A stretch of DNA of 64,000 nucleotides, taken from assembly GCF_002914525.1 (NCBI RefSeq), contig NZ_LODW01000048.1, forward strand, positions 186,001 through 250,000, written 5' to 3'. The notes below the pieces were generated by a model that saw only the letters and a program-made list of their open reading frames with translations, did not search any database and was not told where the DNA came from. The translations under genes were made by a program, and so were the position numbers. Shown piece after piece: positions 17,225 to 27,762 of the stretch. Numbering within the stretch: the first letter of the stretch is position 1; every line of letters begins with the position of its first letter. The stretch comes from Rhizobium hidalgonense (GTDB taxonomy: Bacteria; Pseudomonadota; Alphaproteobacteria; Rhizobiales; Rhizobiaceae).

Positions 17225-18638
17225 CGGGTTCTCCGATCGTCAGGCCGTCGGCATCGATCCGATACTCCCGGATGGTGTCCTCGTGGTGGCCGGTTCTCTT
17301 CTTGATCACGGAGACAGCCCGCCGCACACGTCCTACCGCCTCGAAATAACGCAGCAGGATGACGGTGTCGGCAAGATAGGTCACGTCGACGGGGGCCTTC
17401 ATGTCGTCGACCAGTCCGTGCTGGGCGACCGTGAGGAAGGTGTTCGCGCCTTGCCTGTTCAGATATTGCAGCAGCTCGTGCATATGCAATATCAGCGAGT
17501 TCTCATCCGGCATGGCAGCCTGGTAACCGTTGATGCTGTCGATGATGACCGTCTTTGCTCCCGACCTGTCGACACAAGCACACACGCGATGAGCAAATTC
17601 GCCGGGTGACAGCTCCGCGGCATCGAGCTGCTCGATATGCAACAGACCTTCATCCCTCAAGGCCTCGAGGTCCATGCCGAGCGGTTTCAGCCGCGTAAAC
17701 AGCAAGCCAAGCTCCTCGTCGAAAACGAAGGCAGCTGCCTTTTCGCCACGCGCGATGGCCGCCATCAGGAATTGAAACGAGAAAGTGCTCTTGCCGGTAC
17801 CGGCGGGACCGAGGATGAGCGTACTGGACCCTCGCTCGAGCCCGCCGCCCAGCAGCAGGTCCAGCCCGGGAATATTGCTGGGAAGCTGATCTCGAACATA
17901 ACTCGTCCTGTGTTCGGCGGCGACGAGACGCGGAAACACGACGACACCACCGGTCTGAATGGTGAAATCATGATAGCCGCCGCGGAAAGCCTGGCCGCGA
18001 TATTTGGTAACTCTCAAGCGTCGCCGTTCCGCGCCGTAAGTCGGCGCCAGCTCGTCGAGATGGATGACCCCGTGCACAACGCTATGCACCGTTTTGTCGA
18101 GCGTGTCGGAGGTCAGATCGTCGAGGAGAAGGACGGTCGCTCCTTGTCGGGCAAAATAATGTTTGAGCGCCAGGATCTGCCGGCGGTAACGCAACGAGCT
18201 TTGCGCGAGCAGCCTGATCTCGGACAGGCTGTCGAGAACCACCCGCTTCGGCTTGATCCGCTCGAAAGTCGCGAAGATTTCCCTTGTCGTCTCTCCGAGT
18301 TCGAGGTCTGACGAATAAAGCAGGCTCTGTTGCTGGTCGGCGTCGAGCAGGCTTTCCGGCGGCACCACCTCGAAGACTTCGATGTTGTCGTCGAGGACCA
18401 TCCCGTGCGACGCGGCGCCGGCCCGAAGTTCGTCATCGGTTTCGGACAGCGTGATGTAAAGCCCGCGCTCGCCGAGCCGTGCGCCCTCGATCAGGAATTG
18501 CAGCGCAATCGTTGTCTTGCCCGCTCCTGGATTTCCCTCCAGGAGGAACACGTGCCCGGGCGAGAGCCCCCCTGCCAGAATTGTATCCAGGCCGGACACG
18601 CCGGTCCGGGCTTTCGTGGCAGGTGCCGCAGTATTCAT
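17127..18638 (-). CDS. KaiC-like circadian-clock-family ATPase with two RecA domains (KaiC2-like)
   Basis: This 503-residue protein has duplicated RecA-type ATPase domains. Walker A motifs are GNPGAGKTT at residues 35-43 and GPAGTGKST at 277-285; Walker B regions are VVLDSLSE at 133-140 and TVIIDSING at 363-371; tandem acidic residues Glu308/Glu309 lie at the position of the CII catalytic glutamates. The site matching Ser431/Thr432 of Synechococcus KaiC reads Thr420-Tyr421 within VTYLADTVILLRYFEA, a KaiC2-like signature. No kaiA or kaiB is in the window; the next gene is a hybrid histidine kinase, a more plausible output partner. It more likely acts in a stress or signalling switch than as a true clock. 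Confidence 0.9.
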   Translation of the reverse strand: MNTAAPATKARTGVSGLDTILAGGLSPGHVFLLEGNPGAGKTTIALQFLIEGARLGERGLYITLSETDDELRAGAASHGMVLDDNIEVFEVVPPESLLDADQQQSLLYSSDLELGETTREIFATFERIKPKRVVLDSLSEIRLLAQSSLRYRRQILALKHYFARQGATVLLLDDLTSDTLDKTVHSVVHGVIHLDELAPTYGAERRRLRVTKYRGQAFRGGYHDFTIQTGGVVVFPRLVAAEHRTSYVRDQLPSNIPGLDLLLGGGLERGSSTLILGPAGTGKSTFSFQFLMAAIARGEKAAAFVFDEELGLLFTRLKPLGMDLEALRDEGLLHIEQLDAAELSPGEFAHRVCACVDRSGAKTVIIDSINGYQAAMPDENSLILHMHELLQYLNRQGANTFLTVAQHGLVDDMKAPVDVTYLADTVILLRYFEAVGRVRRAVSVIKKRTGHHEDTIREYRIDADGLTIGEPVVGFQGVLRGVPEFVATSAALLPTDSEDGADS

Positions 18639-18795
18639 TCATTGTTTCCTTCAGTTTCAAGTGTGAATTAGTGGGGAGTGATCGAATGTCAAATCACCGG
18701 CACAGCAAGTTTTCGCTCCCGGCAACGCGCATGTCGGAGTATTGAAACAAATGCTGGGGTAATACTCGCTCGCCGGCGGAACCTGAATCCGCCCT

Positions 18796-19690
<895 letters not shown>

Positions 19691-19837
19691 TCATGAAACC
19701 TTCTCATAGGTCCTTGCCACGATTACCATCTAATCCCCACCAAAGGCACGCGCTAAATAACCTGTCATCGATGGACGAAGACATCCGCCGTGAGCGGACC
19801 AACCGTTCCCCACCATCCGACACAAGGAAGGACGATC

Positions 19838-21236
<1,399 letters not shown>

Positions 21237-21266
21237 AAAGCGGAAGTGGGCGCTACCGTTTTCGCC

Positions 21267-21291
21267 ATGCTCGGGCTTGTGCCCCAAGCAT
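21267..21291. repeat. Imperfect palindrome of a rhizobial intergenic type, possible bidirectional terminator
   Basis: The stretch ATGCTCGGGCTTGTGCCCC followed by AAGCAT folds as an imperfect hairpin between the convergent reductase and clpP genes. It resembles short palindromes that are frequent in rhizobial intergenic DNA, which I recall rather than can count here. There is no strong T tract. Confidence 0.4.
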
Positions 21292-21358
21292 CTGCAGCCG
21301 GCTACGTCGCAGGCTTTGGTCGCAGACGGGGTCGTACAGCAGATGATCTGTCGGCAAG

Positions 21359-21970
21359 TCATTGGTCGGTCGTATCTTCCCGAACCTGGAGAATGCGGTC
21401 GATAAGACCCCATTCCACGGCCTCTTCCGCCGTCATGAAACGGTCGCGGTCCATCGCCTGCTCGAATTCTTCGTAGGTGCGCCCGCAATGTTCGGCGTAG
21501 AGCCGCGTCATGCGATGCTTTGTCCGTCTCATTTCTTCGGCATGGATGAACATGTCCGATGCCTGACCCTGGAAACCGCCCAATGGCTGGTGAATATGAA
21601 TGCTGGAATTGGGAAGCGCTGTCCGCTCCCCTGGCTGGCCTGACATCAACAGGAACGAACCCATCGAACGGGCAGTCCCCATGCATAGCGTATGCACCGG
21701 CGCACGGATGTAGCGCATGGTATCGTACATCGCGAGACCGCTGGTCACGACGCCGCCTGGCGAATTGATGTAAAGATGGATCGGCCTCTTGGGATTTTCG
21801 GCTTCAAGAAACAGCAATTGCGCGCAGACGAGCGCCGAGACGGTGTCGTTTACCTCCCCATTGAGGAAGATGATCCTCTCTCGGAGCAGACGGGAGTAGA
21901 TATCGAATGATCGCTCCCCTCGATTGGATTGTTCGACGACCATAGGGACGAGTTGCATCGCTTCGCGCAT
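21359..21970 (-). CDS. clpP: ATP-dependent Clp protease proteolytic subunit, ClpP paralogue
   Basis: This 203-residue serine protease subunit has Ser102 in the [11 protein letters not shown] segment, His127 in [10 protein letters not shown] and Asp176 in [12 protein letters not shown], so the catalytic triad is complete. It would form tetradecamers that degrade proteins delivered by Clp ATPases. The serine neighbourhood has Arg101 where classical ClpP usually has Ala, and there is no clpX, lon or tig next to it, so this is likely one of several ClpP paralogues rather than the housekeeping copy. Its neighbours are an aldo-keto reductase and an ArsR-SRPBCC pair. Confidence 0.9.
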   Translation of the reverse strand: MREAMQLVPMVVEQSNRGERSFDIYSRLLRERIIFLNGEVNDTVSALVCAQLLFLEAENPKRPIHLYINSPGGVVTSGLAMYDTMRYIRAPVHTLCMGTARSMGSFLLMSGQPGERTALPNSSIHIHQPLGGFQGQASDMFIHAEEMRRTKHRMTRLYAEHCGRTYEEFEQAMDRDRFMTAEEAVEWGLIDRILQVREDTTDQ

Positions 21971-22015
21971 TGGCGAACTCCAATATCCGGAAATTGATAG
22001 GAAAGGCCTGCCGCC

Positions 22016-22375
22016 TCAGGCGGCGAGCATCAGGGTCTGGCTGTTGCTGTTGGCGACCGTCTTCGCAAGCCGCTCCAAGGTCGCGCCCGCCAGCTCGTGG
22101 ATGATCCGCAGGCTGGTTCCGCCCGATCTATTCGGGGCAATCGTGAAGGTGACAAAGCTTTCGAGGAATGGCGGGGTGTCGTCGCGCAATCTGTAGCGGA
22201 CTTCCTTGCCCGGCGTCTCGGAAACGGATTGCGGATCGGCAAGCGCTTCTTTCGGCAGCCACCTCTCCCGAAATTCGGCAATGCTGATCGCGCGCCAGAC
22301 TTTTTCCGGCGCCGCGTCCAGCTCGTATTGCTGTTCGAATCCGGTTTTCTGCACCTTGGCCTTCATGTCGCTCAT
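22016..22375 (-). CDS. SRPBCC (AHSA1-like) domain protein, pair 1
   Basis: This 119-residue START/Bet v1-like protein of the AHSA1 family has a typical N-terminal strand-helix block (FEQQYELDAAPEKVWRAISI) followed by FRERWLPKE. The start at 22375 overlaps the ArsR stop (ATGA). Such proteins bind hydrophobic ligands or stabilise the ArsR partner's response, but activities are rarely known. It is one of three ArsR-SRPBCC pairs in this window, and all three use the same 4-bp overlap. Confidence 0.85.
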   Translation of the reverse strand: MSDMKAKVQKTGFEQQYELDAAPEKVWRAISIAEFRERWLPKEALADPQSVSETPGKEVRYRLRDDTPPFLESFVTFTIAPNRSGGTSLRIIHELAGATLERLAKTVANSNSQTLMLAA

Positions 22376-22686
22376 TGATCCATATCCTTCAGCAAGAGCT
22401 TGAGAGCGTCGATACGGGTGGGCCAATAGGCACGATATTTAGCCAGCCATTGGACGATGAGGGCGAGCCCGTCCGGATCGACTTCGTAATTCACGAAACG
22501 CCCCTCCCGCTGTTCGCGCACCAGTCTTGCCTTCCGCAACACGGCGAGGTGTTGGGACATCGCCGGTTGGCTGATATCCATTCCCTGCCGAAGCGCACTG
22601 GCATTCATGCTGCCGTTCGCCAACCTCTCGAAAATCGTGCGGCGGGTTGGATCGGCCAAAGCTCGGAAAATATCATGTTCCATCAC
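22372..22686 (-). CDS. ArsR-family transcriptional regulator, pair 1
   Basis: This 104-residue winged-helix repressor has a recognition region with ISQPAMSQHLAVLRKARLV and wing REGRFVNYEV. No cysteine metal-binding motif is visible, which separates it from arsenic sensors and places it with the SdpR/BigR-like ArsR proteins often paired with SRPBCC genes. A perfect 10-bp inverted repeat at 22690-22715 ends 4 bp from the start codon and is almost certainly its operator. It is translationally coupled to the SRPBCC gene. Confidence 0.9.
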   Translation of the reverse strand: MMEHDIFRALADPTRRTIFERLANGSMNASALRQGMDISQPAMSQHLAVLRKARLVREQREGRFVNYEVDPDGLALIVQWLAKYRAYWPTRIDALKLLLKDMDQ

Positions 22687-22689
22687 AAC

Positions 22690-22715
22690 ATCACATAAGC
22701 ACGCACTTATGTGAT
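22690..22715. promoter_or_regulatory. Operator-like inverted repeat of ArsR pair 1
   Basis: ATCACATAAG-CACGCA-CTTATGTGAT has perfect 10-bp arms with a 6-bp spacer immediately upstream of the arsR start codon. Its position suits autorepression. Binding is inferred. Confidence 0.75.
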
Positions 22716-22754
22716 TTGCAAGCCCGCTTCAGGCTTTTTGTCAATTAGCAGGCA

Positions 22755-23390
22755 TCACCGCCTCGGCGCCGGCGCATTCTCCTGGAAAGCCGGTATCGCC
22801 TCGAGCCTGCCGACAATCTCCGCGATATCAGGCCACTGGGCGAGATCGAAGCCCATGCGCCGGGCGCTGATTGCCTGCGGGAAGAGGAAGATATCGGCAA
22901 TGCCAGGCCGGTCCCCGACGGCGAAGGCGCCTTGCCGGCGGCCGGCGATCATCGTCTCCACGGCGGCCATCCCCTCGCCGACCCAATGGCGGCTCCAGGC
23001 GGTTATGGCATCGGTATCGGCCTGGAACGCGGCGCGCAGATGCAGGCCGATCCGCGGCGGTAAGAGCGCATGGATCTCGGCTGCGATCGCCAGCGCGATC
23101 GACCGCGCCAGCGCCCTACCCTCCGCCGTGTCGGGCAGCAGCGGCGGCTCAGGTTTGATCTCATCGAGATATTCGACGATTGCCAGCGACTGGGTGATGA
23201 GGACGCCGTCATCCGTCAGCAAGGCCGGCACCAGCCCCTGCGGATTGACGCTTCGGTATCCCGCCTGCCGGCTCTCTGCCTCTTCACCGAGAATGGTGAC
23301 CGGCAGCGCCTCGGCCGTCAGCCCCTTCAGGGCGAGCGCGATCCGGACTCTCGACGTCGCTGAGGAAATTTCGTTCTGGTAGAGCTTCAC
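22755..23390 (-). CDS. Zeta-class glutathione S-transferase / maleylacetoacetate isomerase-like
   Basis: This 211-residue GST begins VKLYQNEISSATSRVRIAL; the SSxxxRVRIAL block is the zeta-class active-site signature, here with SSATS rather than the more usual SSCSY, so the cysteine of classical zeta enzymes is missing. The N-terminal thioredoxin fold (about 1-80, with NPQGLVPAL and QSLAIVEYL) and the helical C-terminal domain are complete. The GTG start at 23390 overlaps the stop of a small upstream gene (GTGA). No tyrosine-catabolism gene is adjacent, so a true isomerase role is uncertain. Confidence 0.85.
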   Translation of the reverse strand: MKLYQNEISSATSRVRIALALKGLTAEALPVTILGEEAESRQAGYRSVNPQGLVPALLTDDGVLITQSLAIVEYLDEIKPEPPLLPDTAEGRALARSIALAIAAEIHALLPPRIGLHLRAAFQADTDAITAWSRHWVGEGMAAVETMIAGRRQGAFAVGDRPGIADIFLFPQAISARRMGFDLAQWPDIAEIVGRLEAIPAFQENAPAPRR

Positions 23391-23539
23391 TGTCTTTCTC
23401 CCTGTTGGCCTGAAGAGGAAACCGCAGATGCCGCCGTCACGAGGCCGGCAAGCGGCGAAGGCTCCCGCGAGCTTACGTCGTAGATGCAGGGCGCGGCGAA
23501 GACCGTCGCTCCCAAAATGCAGATGATCATCAATCGCAT
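23387..23539 (-). CDS. Small exported or membrane-anchored protein coupled to the GST gene
   Basis: This 50-residue frame starts at ATG 23539 with a near-perfect Shine-Dalgarno sequence (GGAGGATTTG) and ends in a 4-bp overlap with the GTG start of the GST gene. Residues 4-16 (MIICILGATVFAA) are hydrophobic and resemble a short signal or anchor; the remainder is Ser/Ala/Pro rich. I recognise no family. Ribosome-binding site and stop/start overlap argue that it is translated, perhaps mainly to couple translation into the GST gene. Confidence 0.55.
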   Translation of the reverse strand: MRLMIICILGATVFAAPCIYDVSSREPSPLAGLVTAASAVSSSGQQGERQ

Positions 23540-23639
23540 CAAATCCTCCGTTGACGAGGCCCGGTCGGCCTCGTCTTGCTGGCTTTCGGATCCGGTAGCA
23601 TGCTCTCGCCGCCAATGGCCACGAGGGCAATCCCATCGG

Positions 23640-24056
23640 TCAGGCAACAGTCAATTCAACATGGATATTGCCGCGCGTGGCCTTCGAATAGGGGCAGGTC
23701 CGGTGTGCTTCATCCACCAGTGCCTTTGCCACATCCGCTTCGATATCAGGCAGGCTGACCTTGAGGCGGGCCTGCAGGAAATAGTCGCCGTCAGTCGTTC
23801 CGAGATCGACTTCGGCATTCACCGCGGTCTCGGCCGGAAGCCTGACCTTCAGCTTGCCAGCGGCAATCCCGATTGCGCCGAGAAAACAGGCAGACCAGCC
23901 GGCAGCGAAAAGCTGTTCGGGATTGGTGCCGGGCCGCGCGCTGCCGGGAGGCGAAAGCTTGATATCCAGCTCTCCGTCGTCACTCTGCGAAGCGCCGTCG
24001 CGCCCGCCGGTCGTGCGTGTCTTGCCCGTATAGAGAACCTTGTCGATCATGGTCAT
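23640..24056 (-). CDS. ohr: Organic hydroperoxide resistance protein Ohr (OsmC family)
   Basis: This 138-residue OsmC-fold peroxidase uses two cysteines, here Cys57 in GWSACF and Cys121 in RTCPYSKATRG, at the expected positions of the Ohr peroxidatic and resolving residues. It reduces fatty-acid and other organic hydroperoxides at the expense of lipoylated proteins. ATG 24056 follows AAGGAGTGTTCC. No OhrR-type MarR regulator is adjacent, which is unusual; an OmpR/EnvZ-type pair lies upstream on the same strand, 192 bp away, and a GST downstream. Confidence 0.93.
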   Translation of the reverse strand: MTMIDKVLYTGKTRTTGGRDGASQSDDGELDIKLSPPGSARPGTNPEQLFAAGWSACFLGAIGIAAGKLKVRLPAETAVNAEVDLGTTDGDYFLQARLKVSLPDIEADVAKALVDEAHRTCPYSKATRGNIHVELTVA

Positions 24057-24248
24057 GGAACACTCCTTGTGTTGCGTCGATAAAGGCGAGTCTGTCGCCT
24101 CAGGCGACTGCGTTGACGGAGTGTGGTTTGACCGACCGATATATCCGGCATGTTTCTGAAATCGGCCGAAGTGTCACAAAACGTAGCATCCGGTATCCCG
24201 AACGTTTTCCCATACAAAACCGCCGGAAAAATTCCGACGATCCCATCA

Positions 24249-25571
24249 TCACCGAAGGGTGACTTCTGCGGCCAGCCCGCCGCCGGCGCGGTTGTAGAGC
24301 CGGAGCGTTCCGCCGATCTTGGCGGTCAACTGCTGGGCGATCGCAAGACCGAGGCCCGTGCCGCCGGTCTCCCGGTTGCGGGATTGCTCCAGCCGGAAGA
24401 ACGGCTGCATGGCGGCTTCCAGCATGTCGTCTGGAATTCCGGGCCCGCGGTCCATCACGGTGATGACGACACGATTTTCCGCGTTGTGCTCGACGCTGAT
24501 TTCGGCGGCCCCGGCAAATTTCAAAGCATTGTCGATGAAATTCGACAGGATGCGGCGAAGCGCATGCGGCTTGGTCAAGGCGGCGCCCTGAACCAGCCCG
24601 ACGACCGTCACCGCCTTTCCGGTGTCCTGATAGTCGTAGGCTATGCTGTCGATGAACGAGGCGAGATCGATGCGGGCATTGTTCTCGCCGCTGCCATGCG
24701 CGCTGCGGGCATAGGCGATGCCGTCCTGGACGAGGCGCTGGATCTCGCCGAGATCGTGCACCAGCTTGTCCCTCTCGGGCGAATCTTCCGCCATGTCGGC
24801 GCGCAGCCGCATGCGGGTGATCGGCGTCTGCAGGTCGTGCGAGATCGCCGCCAGGATCTGCACGCGCTCTTCGAGGTAATGGGCGATCCTCTCCCGCATC
24901 GCGTTGAAGGCGCGGGCCGCATGCGCGACCTCGCTCGGACCCGCCTCGCTCAAGGCTGCACCATCCTTGTTGGGGTCGAGGGCATCGGCAGCGGCGGCAA
25001 GCGCGCCGAGCGGCCGGATCACTTGGCGAACCGCAAACCAGGTGCAGAGGAAGAGCAGCAGCATCTGGATGACGAAGACATAGGGCAGCCATGCGGCGAT
25101 CGGCATGACGCCTCTCGGCGTGACATCGATCGTCAGCGGGCTTCCGTCGCTCAGCGTCAAATGCGCCTGCAATCGGTTCACCTCACCCGGAATCCGTTCA
25201 ATACGGATCGGAAAGCGGTGGCCGGCCGCCGCCTCTATCTTTCCTGCGATCTCCCTTGCCTTTCTGGAGCCGTCAGGCACACCGGCCAAGCCAGGTCCGA
25301 GTTCGAAGCGGTAGTTGCCGCGGCTCAGCCAATCCAGCAGGTCGCCGCGCTCACTGGACGGCAGCCGGTCGAGAACGGCAATCGACGTTGCGACGTCATT
25401 CTCCAGCGTGCCGAGCATCACGGCCTTGGCCGACATAGTGCGCTCCATATAGAGCACGCTGAAGGACAGCCCATAGGCAAAGGCGAGACCGATCAGCAGG
25501 ATGAGGAAGATCCGCGACCGCAACGTCCTCGGCCACGCCAGGCTCGAAAACAGGGGGATCGTCGCCCTCAT
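24249..25571 (-). CDS. Sensor histidine kinase, EnvZ-like
   Basis: This 440-residue membrane kinase has transmembrane segments at about 21-43 and 158-180, a periplasmic sensor loop between them, a HAMP domain (181-233), phosphoacceptor His245 in SHDLQTPITRMRLRADMA and a HATPase domain with DRGPGIPDD and GTGLGLAIAQQL. The H-box sequence and architecture are those of the EnvZ/RstB group. Its ATG overlaps the response-regulator stop by 4 bp, making a cognate pair. Neighbouring genes deal with peroxides, thiol redox and hydrolases, so a periplasmic stress signal is plausible. Confidence 0.92.
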   Translation of the reverse strand: MRATIPLFSSLAWPRTLRSRIFLILLIGLAFAYGLSFSVLYMERTMSAKAVMLGTLENDVATSIAVLDRLPSSERGDLLDWLSRGNYRFELGPGLAGVPDGSRKAREIAGKIEAAAGHRFPIRIERIPGEVNRLQAHLTLSDGSPLTIDVTPRGVMPIAAWLPYVFVIQMLLLFLCTWFAVRQVIRPLGALAAAADALDPNKDGAALSEAGPSEVAHAARAFNAMRERIAHYLEERVQILAAISHDLQTPITRMRLRADMAEDSPERDKLVHDLGEIQRLVQDGIAYARSAHGSGENNARIDLASFIDSIAYDYQDTGKAVTVVGLVQGAALTKPHALRRILSNFIDNALKFAGAAEISVEHNAENRVVITVMDRGPGIPDDMLEAAMQPFFRLEQSRNRETGGTGLGLAIAQQLTAKIGGTLRLYNRAGGGLAAEVTLR

Positions 25572-26308
25572 GGGCGCAGCTCCGTGATTTCGACCGGAAC
25601 GGAAAAGACATAGCCTTCGCTGCGCACCGTCTTGATGTAGGTCGGTTCGCGTGCATCGTCTCCCAGTCGCTGGCGCAGGCGGCTGACCAGGAGATCGATC
25701 GAACGATCGAACAGATCGGCGTCGCGGCCCTGCGTCAGGCTCAGCAGCTGATCGCGATTGAGCACCCGCTGCGGGTGATCGATGAAGACCCGAAGCAGGC
25801 GGTATTCGGCGCCGCTAAGCGCAATCGCGGTCCCCTCCTTGTTGAGAAGATGGCGGGCGACCGTGTCGAGCCGCCAGTCGCCGAAAGTCAGCAGCTGCCC
25901 GGCCCCGCTGATCTGCAGGTTGGGCGGCAGCATGCGCGTGCGCCGCAGCACCGCCTTGATCCGGGCGAGCAGCTCGCGCGCGGCAAAGGGCTTGGCGAGA
26001 TAGTCGTCGGCGCCCATCTCCAATCCGAGTATCCGGTCCATCTCGTCAGTGCGGGCTGTCAGCATCAGGATCGGGATCGCCTTATGCCGGCCGGAGCGCA
26101 GCTCGCGGCACAACACCAGCCCGTCGTCGCCGGGCATCATCACGTCGAGCACGATCAGGTCGACGGCATTGGCGTCGAGAAAGCTGCGCATCTGGCGCCC
26201 GTCCGCGGCAACGCTGGTCCTCAGGCCATTTTTCTGCAGATAGCCCGACACCAGCTCGCGGATTTCGCGATCGTCATCGACGACCAGGATGTGATCGACA
26301 TGATCCAT
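25568..26308 (-). CDS. OmpR/PhoB-family response regulator
   Basis: This 246-residue regulator has an N-terminal receiver with phosphorylatable Asp55 in LIVLDVMMPG and the conserved Lys in LAKPFAARELLARI, followed by a winged-helix DNA-binding domain with YRLLRVFIDHPQRVLNRDQLL. It is coupled to the EnvZ-like kinase gene. OmpR-type regulators bind tandem direct repeats spaced by about one helical turn; two such arrays (27540-27556 and 27602-27620) lie in the promoter region of the hydrolase gene 89 bp upstream and the divergent dipZ-like gene, making them candidate targets. Confidence 0.92.
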   Translation of the reverse strand: MDHVDHILVVDDDREIRELVSGYLQKNGLRTSVAADGRQMRSFLDANAVDLIVLDVMMPGDDGLVLCRELRSGRHKAIPILMLTARTDEMDRILGLEMGADDYLAKPFAARELLARIKAVLRRTRMLPPNLQISGAGQLLTFGDWRLDTVARHLLNKEGTAIALSGAEYRLLRVFIDHPQRVLNRDQLLSLTQGRDADLFDRSIDLLVSRLRQRLGDDAREPTYIKTVRSEGYVFSVPVEITELRP

Positions 26309-26397
26309 ATGTCCGTGTTCCTTACCGATAAAAGCGGCCCCGACCTACGCATATTCGGCCGGCCGGAGCAACGAAGCTCTGCGGCCGGCCTCGTCGA

Positions 26398-27432
26398 TCA
26401 GAAGCGGTCGACGTCGATGACCGCCTGCGCGAAGGCCTGCGGTGCCTCCTGCGGCAGGTTGTGGCCGATGCCGCCGCCGATCGTGCGATGCTCGTATCTG
26501 CCCGAAAACTTTCCGGCATAGGCGGAGGGCTCGGGATGCGGCGCACCGTTTGCATCGCCTTCCATGGTGATCGTGGGCACCGAAATCATCGGCAATGCGG
26601 CAAGCGTCGCCTCATAGGCATCGTATTTGGCCTCGCCTTCGACCAGCCCCAGGCGCCAGCGGTAATTGTGAATGACGATTTCGACATGGTCGGGATTGTC
26701 GAAGGCGGCGGCCGATCTGTCGAACGTCGCATTGTCGAAATTCCACTTCGGCGACGCCGTCTGCCAGATCAGCTTTGCGAAATCATGAGTGTTGCTCTGA
26801 TAACCCAGCCGCCCACGCTCGGTTGCAAAATAGAATTGATACCACCAGGCAAGTTCGGCCTTCGGCGGCAGCGGCTTCAGGTTGGCCTCCTGGCTGCCGA
26901 TCAGGTAGCCGCTCACCGAGACCATCGCCTTGCAGCGCTCCGGCCACAATGCCGCCATAATGTTGGCAGTCCGCCCGCCCCAGTCGTAGCCGGCAACCAC
27001 CGCCTTCTCGATATCGAGCGCATCGAGCAGCGCGATCATATCGGCAGCGATCGCCGACGGCTGACCATTGCGCGCTGTTGCTTGGTCCAGAAACCGGGTC
27101 GTGCCGTAACCGCGCAGATAAGGCACGATCACCCTATAGCCCGCCGAGGCAAGCAGCGGCGCGACGTCGACGAAACTATAGATGTCATAGGGCCAACCAT
27201 GCAGCAGCAACACCACAGGGCCATCCGCCTTGCCCGCCTCGGCGTAACCGATATCAAGCACCCCGGCATTCACCTGCTTCAGCGCCTCGAACGACGTGTT
27301 GGTTCCGGCCCTCACATCAGGCAGCGCCGACTGGGCAGCCGCCGTGCCGGCCACGCCGAATTCGACCGCCGCAAGGGCGATAGCGGTCATGCCGAAGAAA
27401 CGGCGGCGGTGATGGTTGATTTGCTCTGACAT
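26398..27432 (-). CDS. Exported epoxide-hydrolase-like alpha/beta hydrolase with Tat signal
   Basis: This 344-residue protein starts with a twin-arginine signal (RRRFFGMTAIAL from residue 9; cleavage near TAAAQS), followed by an alpha/beta-hydrolase domain with the oxyanion motif HGWP at 78-81 and the nucleophile Asp150 in GYDWGGR, the pattern of epoxide hydrolases and haloalkane dehalogenases. A catalytic His is expected near the C-terminus in GGIGHNLPQEAP. It is upstream of the response-regulator gene on the same strand, and may share a transcript and a regulated promoter with it. The substrate is unknown. Confidence 0.88.
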   Translation of the reverse strand: MSEQINHHRRRFFGMTAIALAAVEFGVAGTAAAQSALPDVRAGTNTSFEALKQVNAGVLDIGYAEAGKADGPVVLLLHGWPYDIYSFVDVAPLLASAGYRVIVPYLRGYGTTRFLDQATARNGQPSAIAADMIALLDALDIEKAVVAGYDWGGRTANIMAALWPERCKAMVSVSGYLIGSQEANLKPLPPKAELAWWYQFYFATERGRLGYQSNTHDFAKLIWQTASPKWNFDNATFDRSAAAFDNPDHVEIVIHNYRWRLGLVEGEAKYDAYEATLAALPMISVPTITMEGDANGAPHPEPSAYAGKFSGRYEHRTIGGGIGHNLPQEAPQAFAQAVIDVDRF

Positions 27433-27539
27433 CGGTCTCTCCTATCGAATGAATCACCCGCTCTAAAGACGTTCCGCTTGTATCAGCGATATGTCACGAG
27501 CCATCGGTTTTGAATGCGGATGTAGCTTCCGGCCGCCGG

Positions 27540-27620
27540 GATACAGTCTGATACAATCGCGCCGGCCGCCGCCGTTCTGCCGCAGCCCGTCAGGCCGGCA
27601 GTTTGTATCGCTTTGTATCG
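27540..27620. promoter_or_regulatory. Two pairs of 10-bp tandem repeats, candidate OmpR-type binding sites
   Basis: The 330-bp gap 27433-27762 between divergent genes holds GATACAGTCT-GATACAATCG at 27540-27559 and, in opposite orientation, TTTGTATCGC twice at 27602-27621; a further TTGTATC is at 27478-27484. The core GATACA/TGTATC repeats at exactly 10-bp spacing, as OmpR-family dimers prefer. No other gene or RNA is visible in the gap. Binding by the nearby response regulator is inferred. Confidence 0.6.
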
Positions 27621-27762
27621 CCGGCGCCCAGCCGCAATAGTTCGGTACATTTCCCCATAAAACCGGACACATCGGCGATACGTCCGCCCGGCCATATCCC
27701 CGCCGTTGCTGGTTCAGGCCCATCGCCGTCCAGAGCCCGATCAATCGGTTTCAAAGGAAACG

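Noticed and set aside
24150..25613. Long plus-strand frame through the sensor kinase gene
   Set aside because: The minus-strand kinase has complete HisKA/HATPase motifs; the plus frame has no recognisable domain.
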